Shown here piece after piece: positions 41,048-42,321 of a DNA stretch of 42,321 bases. The stretch comes from Cladosporium sp. IMV 00045 (lineage: Eukaryota; Ascomycota; Dothideomycetes; Cladosporiales; Cladosporiaceae), in the NCBI GenBank assembly GCA_001931905.2, contig MSJI02000027.1:1-42321 (forward strand), given 5' to 3'. The notes below the pieces were generated by a model, which saw only the letters and a program-made list of their open reading frames with translations, searched no databases and had not been told where the DNA came from. Position 1 is the first letter of the stretch. Each line of letters starts with the position of its first letter. The translations under genes were made by a program, and so were the position numbers.

Positions 41048-42321
41048 GATCTGTGGAGGCGCGCGATTTATAATGTGGTATAATCCGTTCTATGCTGCTC
41101 ACTTGGCCTGCAAGCGACGGTGTCTCTAAATGCGCGCGTGTATGTATTGTTGGCTTGGTCGGTAAATGGTTTGGAGTGACCAAGTCTTTACAGGCAGCGA
41201 ACGTGGGGTAGGTGCAGTTGTCGTTGTTGGACAAACAAGTCCTTTGTTCGCAGGACAAGGGTTGAAATAGGACTGCTATATGAATGCGAGACAAAGAGAT
41301 TCTTTGCTGCTGCTGATGATGCTGTTACTGCTATCACTGCCCGCTGCTTGCCAACAAAGCGCGCGTATTGTCGGAGCCAACGCTAGGCGTCAGCGGCAGG
41401 TTGTCAGCGCCGGTTCGCGGAGTAGTGCTGGCTGGGCAGTGTCGCGGTATAGCTAGCGTGATATAGCTATTGGCGTGGAGTCGCGGGTGGTGAGGTGTCT
41501 CGTCGTGAGTGGGCCGAGGGGTGCGACAAGTTGGGCGGCAATCGGGGAGAGAGCTTCGCTTGATTGTCTTGCTGCAGTTGGCTGGCTGGTGGGCTGGAGG
41601 GGTAATAGGCGCGCAGTTGCTATTCTCTTTTGTGATATGCCGGCGCTATGAGGAGAGGATATGGGGGAGGGCGTAGGTGGGGTTTGAGGTGAAGAGAGTA
41701 GATAGAGGATATAGTGACAGGCAATAATGAAATGAGGAAGAGAGGGAAGAGTGATGAGAGAAAAAGGAAGCGATGAACAGGTACTTACTTCCGACCTACT
41801 TACTCAGGCATGCATTACATACCGCAGTTCCTTGACAAGACTGGCGCATCAACCAATGTCTTGGAGCCGGCGGCGATGGGCCGGTTGGGTTTTGGTGCCT
41901 TTTGCGTCTGGGTGGGTGGGTGGGTGTTTGCGACAAGAGACAGAACATCGGTGAGCCAGCCCGCGCGACAGGAGACAGCCAATCACAGCCATGATACCGA
42001 CGCCACATCTTACACAGCCACAGAGTGGCGCAGCGGTCATTCTCTCTCTCCCGATTCTGACGCCTCTTCTAATCATCAATTCCATCAATCAATTCTCATC
42101 AATTCATCTCTCTCGTTCTACACGCCACTCTTCAACACTGCCTTGAGGCATATACGACCTCTGTCGATGACACGCAACATACTCGCCCTCACCCGCGATT
42201 ACATCAATTCATCATCCTCCCAGCCATCTCATGCAACCGTATACTCCATATAGATTCCTCCCCTTGAAGTCTCCACCAGCGCACGTTCACCCAGACATCT
42301 CTCACCGGCTTCTCGCGACCA
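41048..42321. other. Upstream region of the lysine-rich protein gene, to the window end
   Basis: 1.27 kb with no supported gene. The last 300 nt are rich in TCAATTC/CATCAATT-type short repeats and pyrimidines on the plus strand, as in a promoter or leader of a plus-strand gene beyond the window. Confidence 0.5.
41909..41926 (+). repeat. TGGG tandem repeat forming a perfect G-quadruplex motif
   Basis: Four GGG runs separated by single T residues (41910-41924). This pattern, three-G tracts with one-base loops, is among the most stable parallel G-quadruplex sequences known. Confidence 0.7.

Noticed and set aside
1..42321. CRISPR arrays, rRNA, transposons or viral elements
   Set aside because: No regular spaced repeats, rRNA signatures, transposase/reverse-transcriptase motifs or terminal repeats were seen.

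Overview
The window looks like nuclear DNA of a filamentous ascomycete (Pezizomycotina). Genes are split by short introns with GTAAGT-like donors, CTAAC/CTGAC branch sites and YAG acceptors. Intergenic spaces are about 0.2-4 kb and there are no operons. A Zn2Cys6 regulator, an NRPS-like reductase and a long fungal-type AdoMet decarboxylase fit this. A Dothideomycete is my best guess from overall protein character, but I could not test it.

Layout. Bases 1-1692 hold the 3' part of an amino-acid permease with an unusually long intron. Next come a cytosolic GH18 hydrolase with a C-terminal UBA domain (2308-3411), a protein with a GIY-YIG-like domain (3561-4876, minus) and an intron-containing tRNA-Glu(CTC) (5447-5550). 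An FAD monooxygenase interrupted by an in-frame TAG follows (6019-7343), then an unrecognised multipass membrane protein (7672-8847), AdoMet decarboxylase (9083-10660, minus) and a secreted amidohydrolase (11841-12821, minus).

The centre holds a HID1/Ftp105-family Golgi protein (13310-16203), a small conserved-looking protein (17394-17639, minus), a 3.9-kb stretch without a convincing gene, and a USP7/Ubp15-type deubiquitinase (21544-25282, minus). A mitochondrial PDK/BCKDK-type kinase (26110-27471) is divergent from it.

The right part has a Zn2Cys6 transcription factor (28401-30915), a fusion of a cysteine-rich putative zinc domain to a DAO-type FAD oxidoreductase (31280-33198, minus), and a four-domain A-T-R-SDR NRPS-like enzyme (34929-38826). 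The last matches the architecture of the fungal glycine betaine reductase that makes choline. A lysine-rich protein with one hydrophobic segment (39659-41047, minus) closes the gene set; the last 1.3 kb is upstream sequence containing a perfect G-quadruplex motif.

Most genes are unrelated housekeeping or accessory functions. The links worth testing are HID1 beside a USP7-type DUB (their S. pombe counterparts Ftp105 and Ubp5 act together at the Golgi), and the betaine reductase sharing a divergent 1.7-kb region with the FAD oxidoreductase. I found no CRISPR, rRNA, recognisable transposon or viral element.
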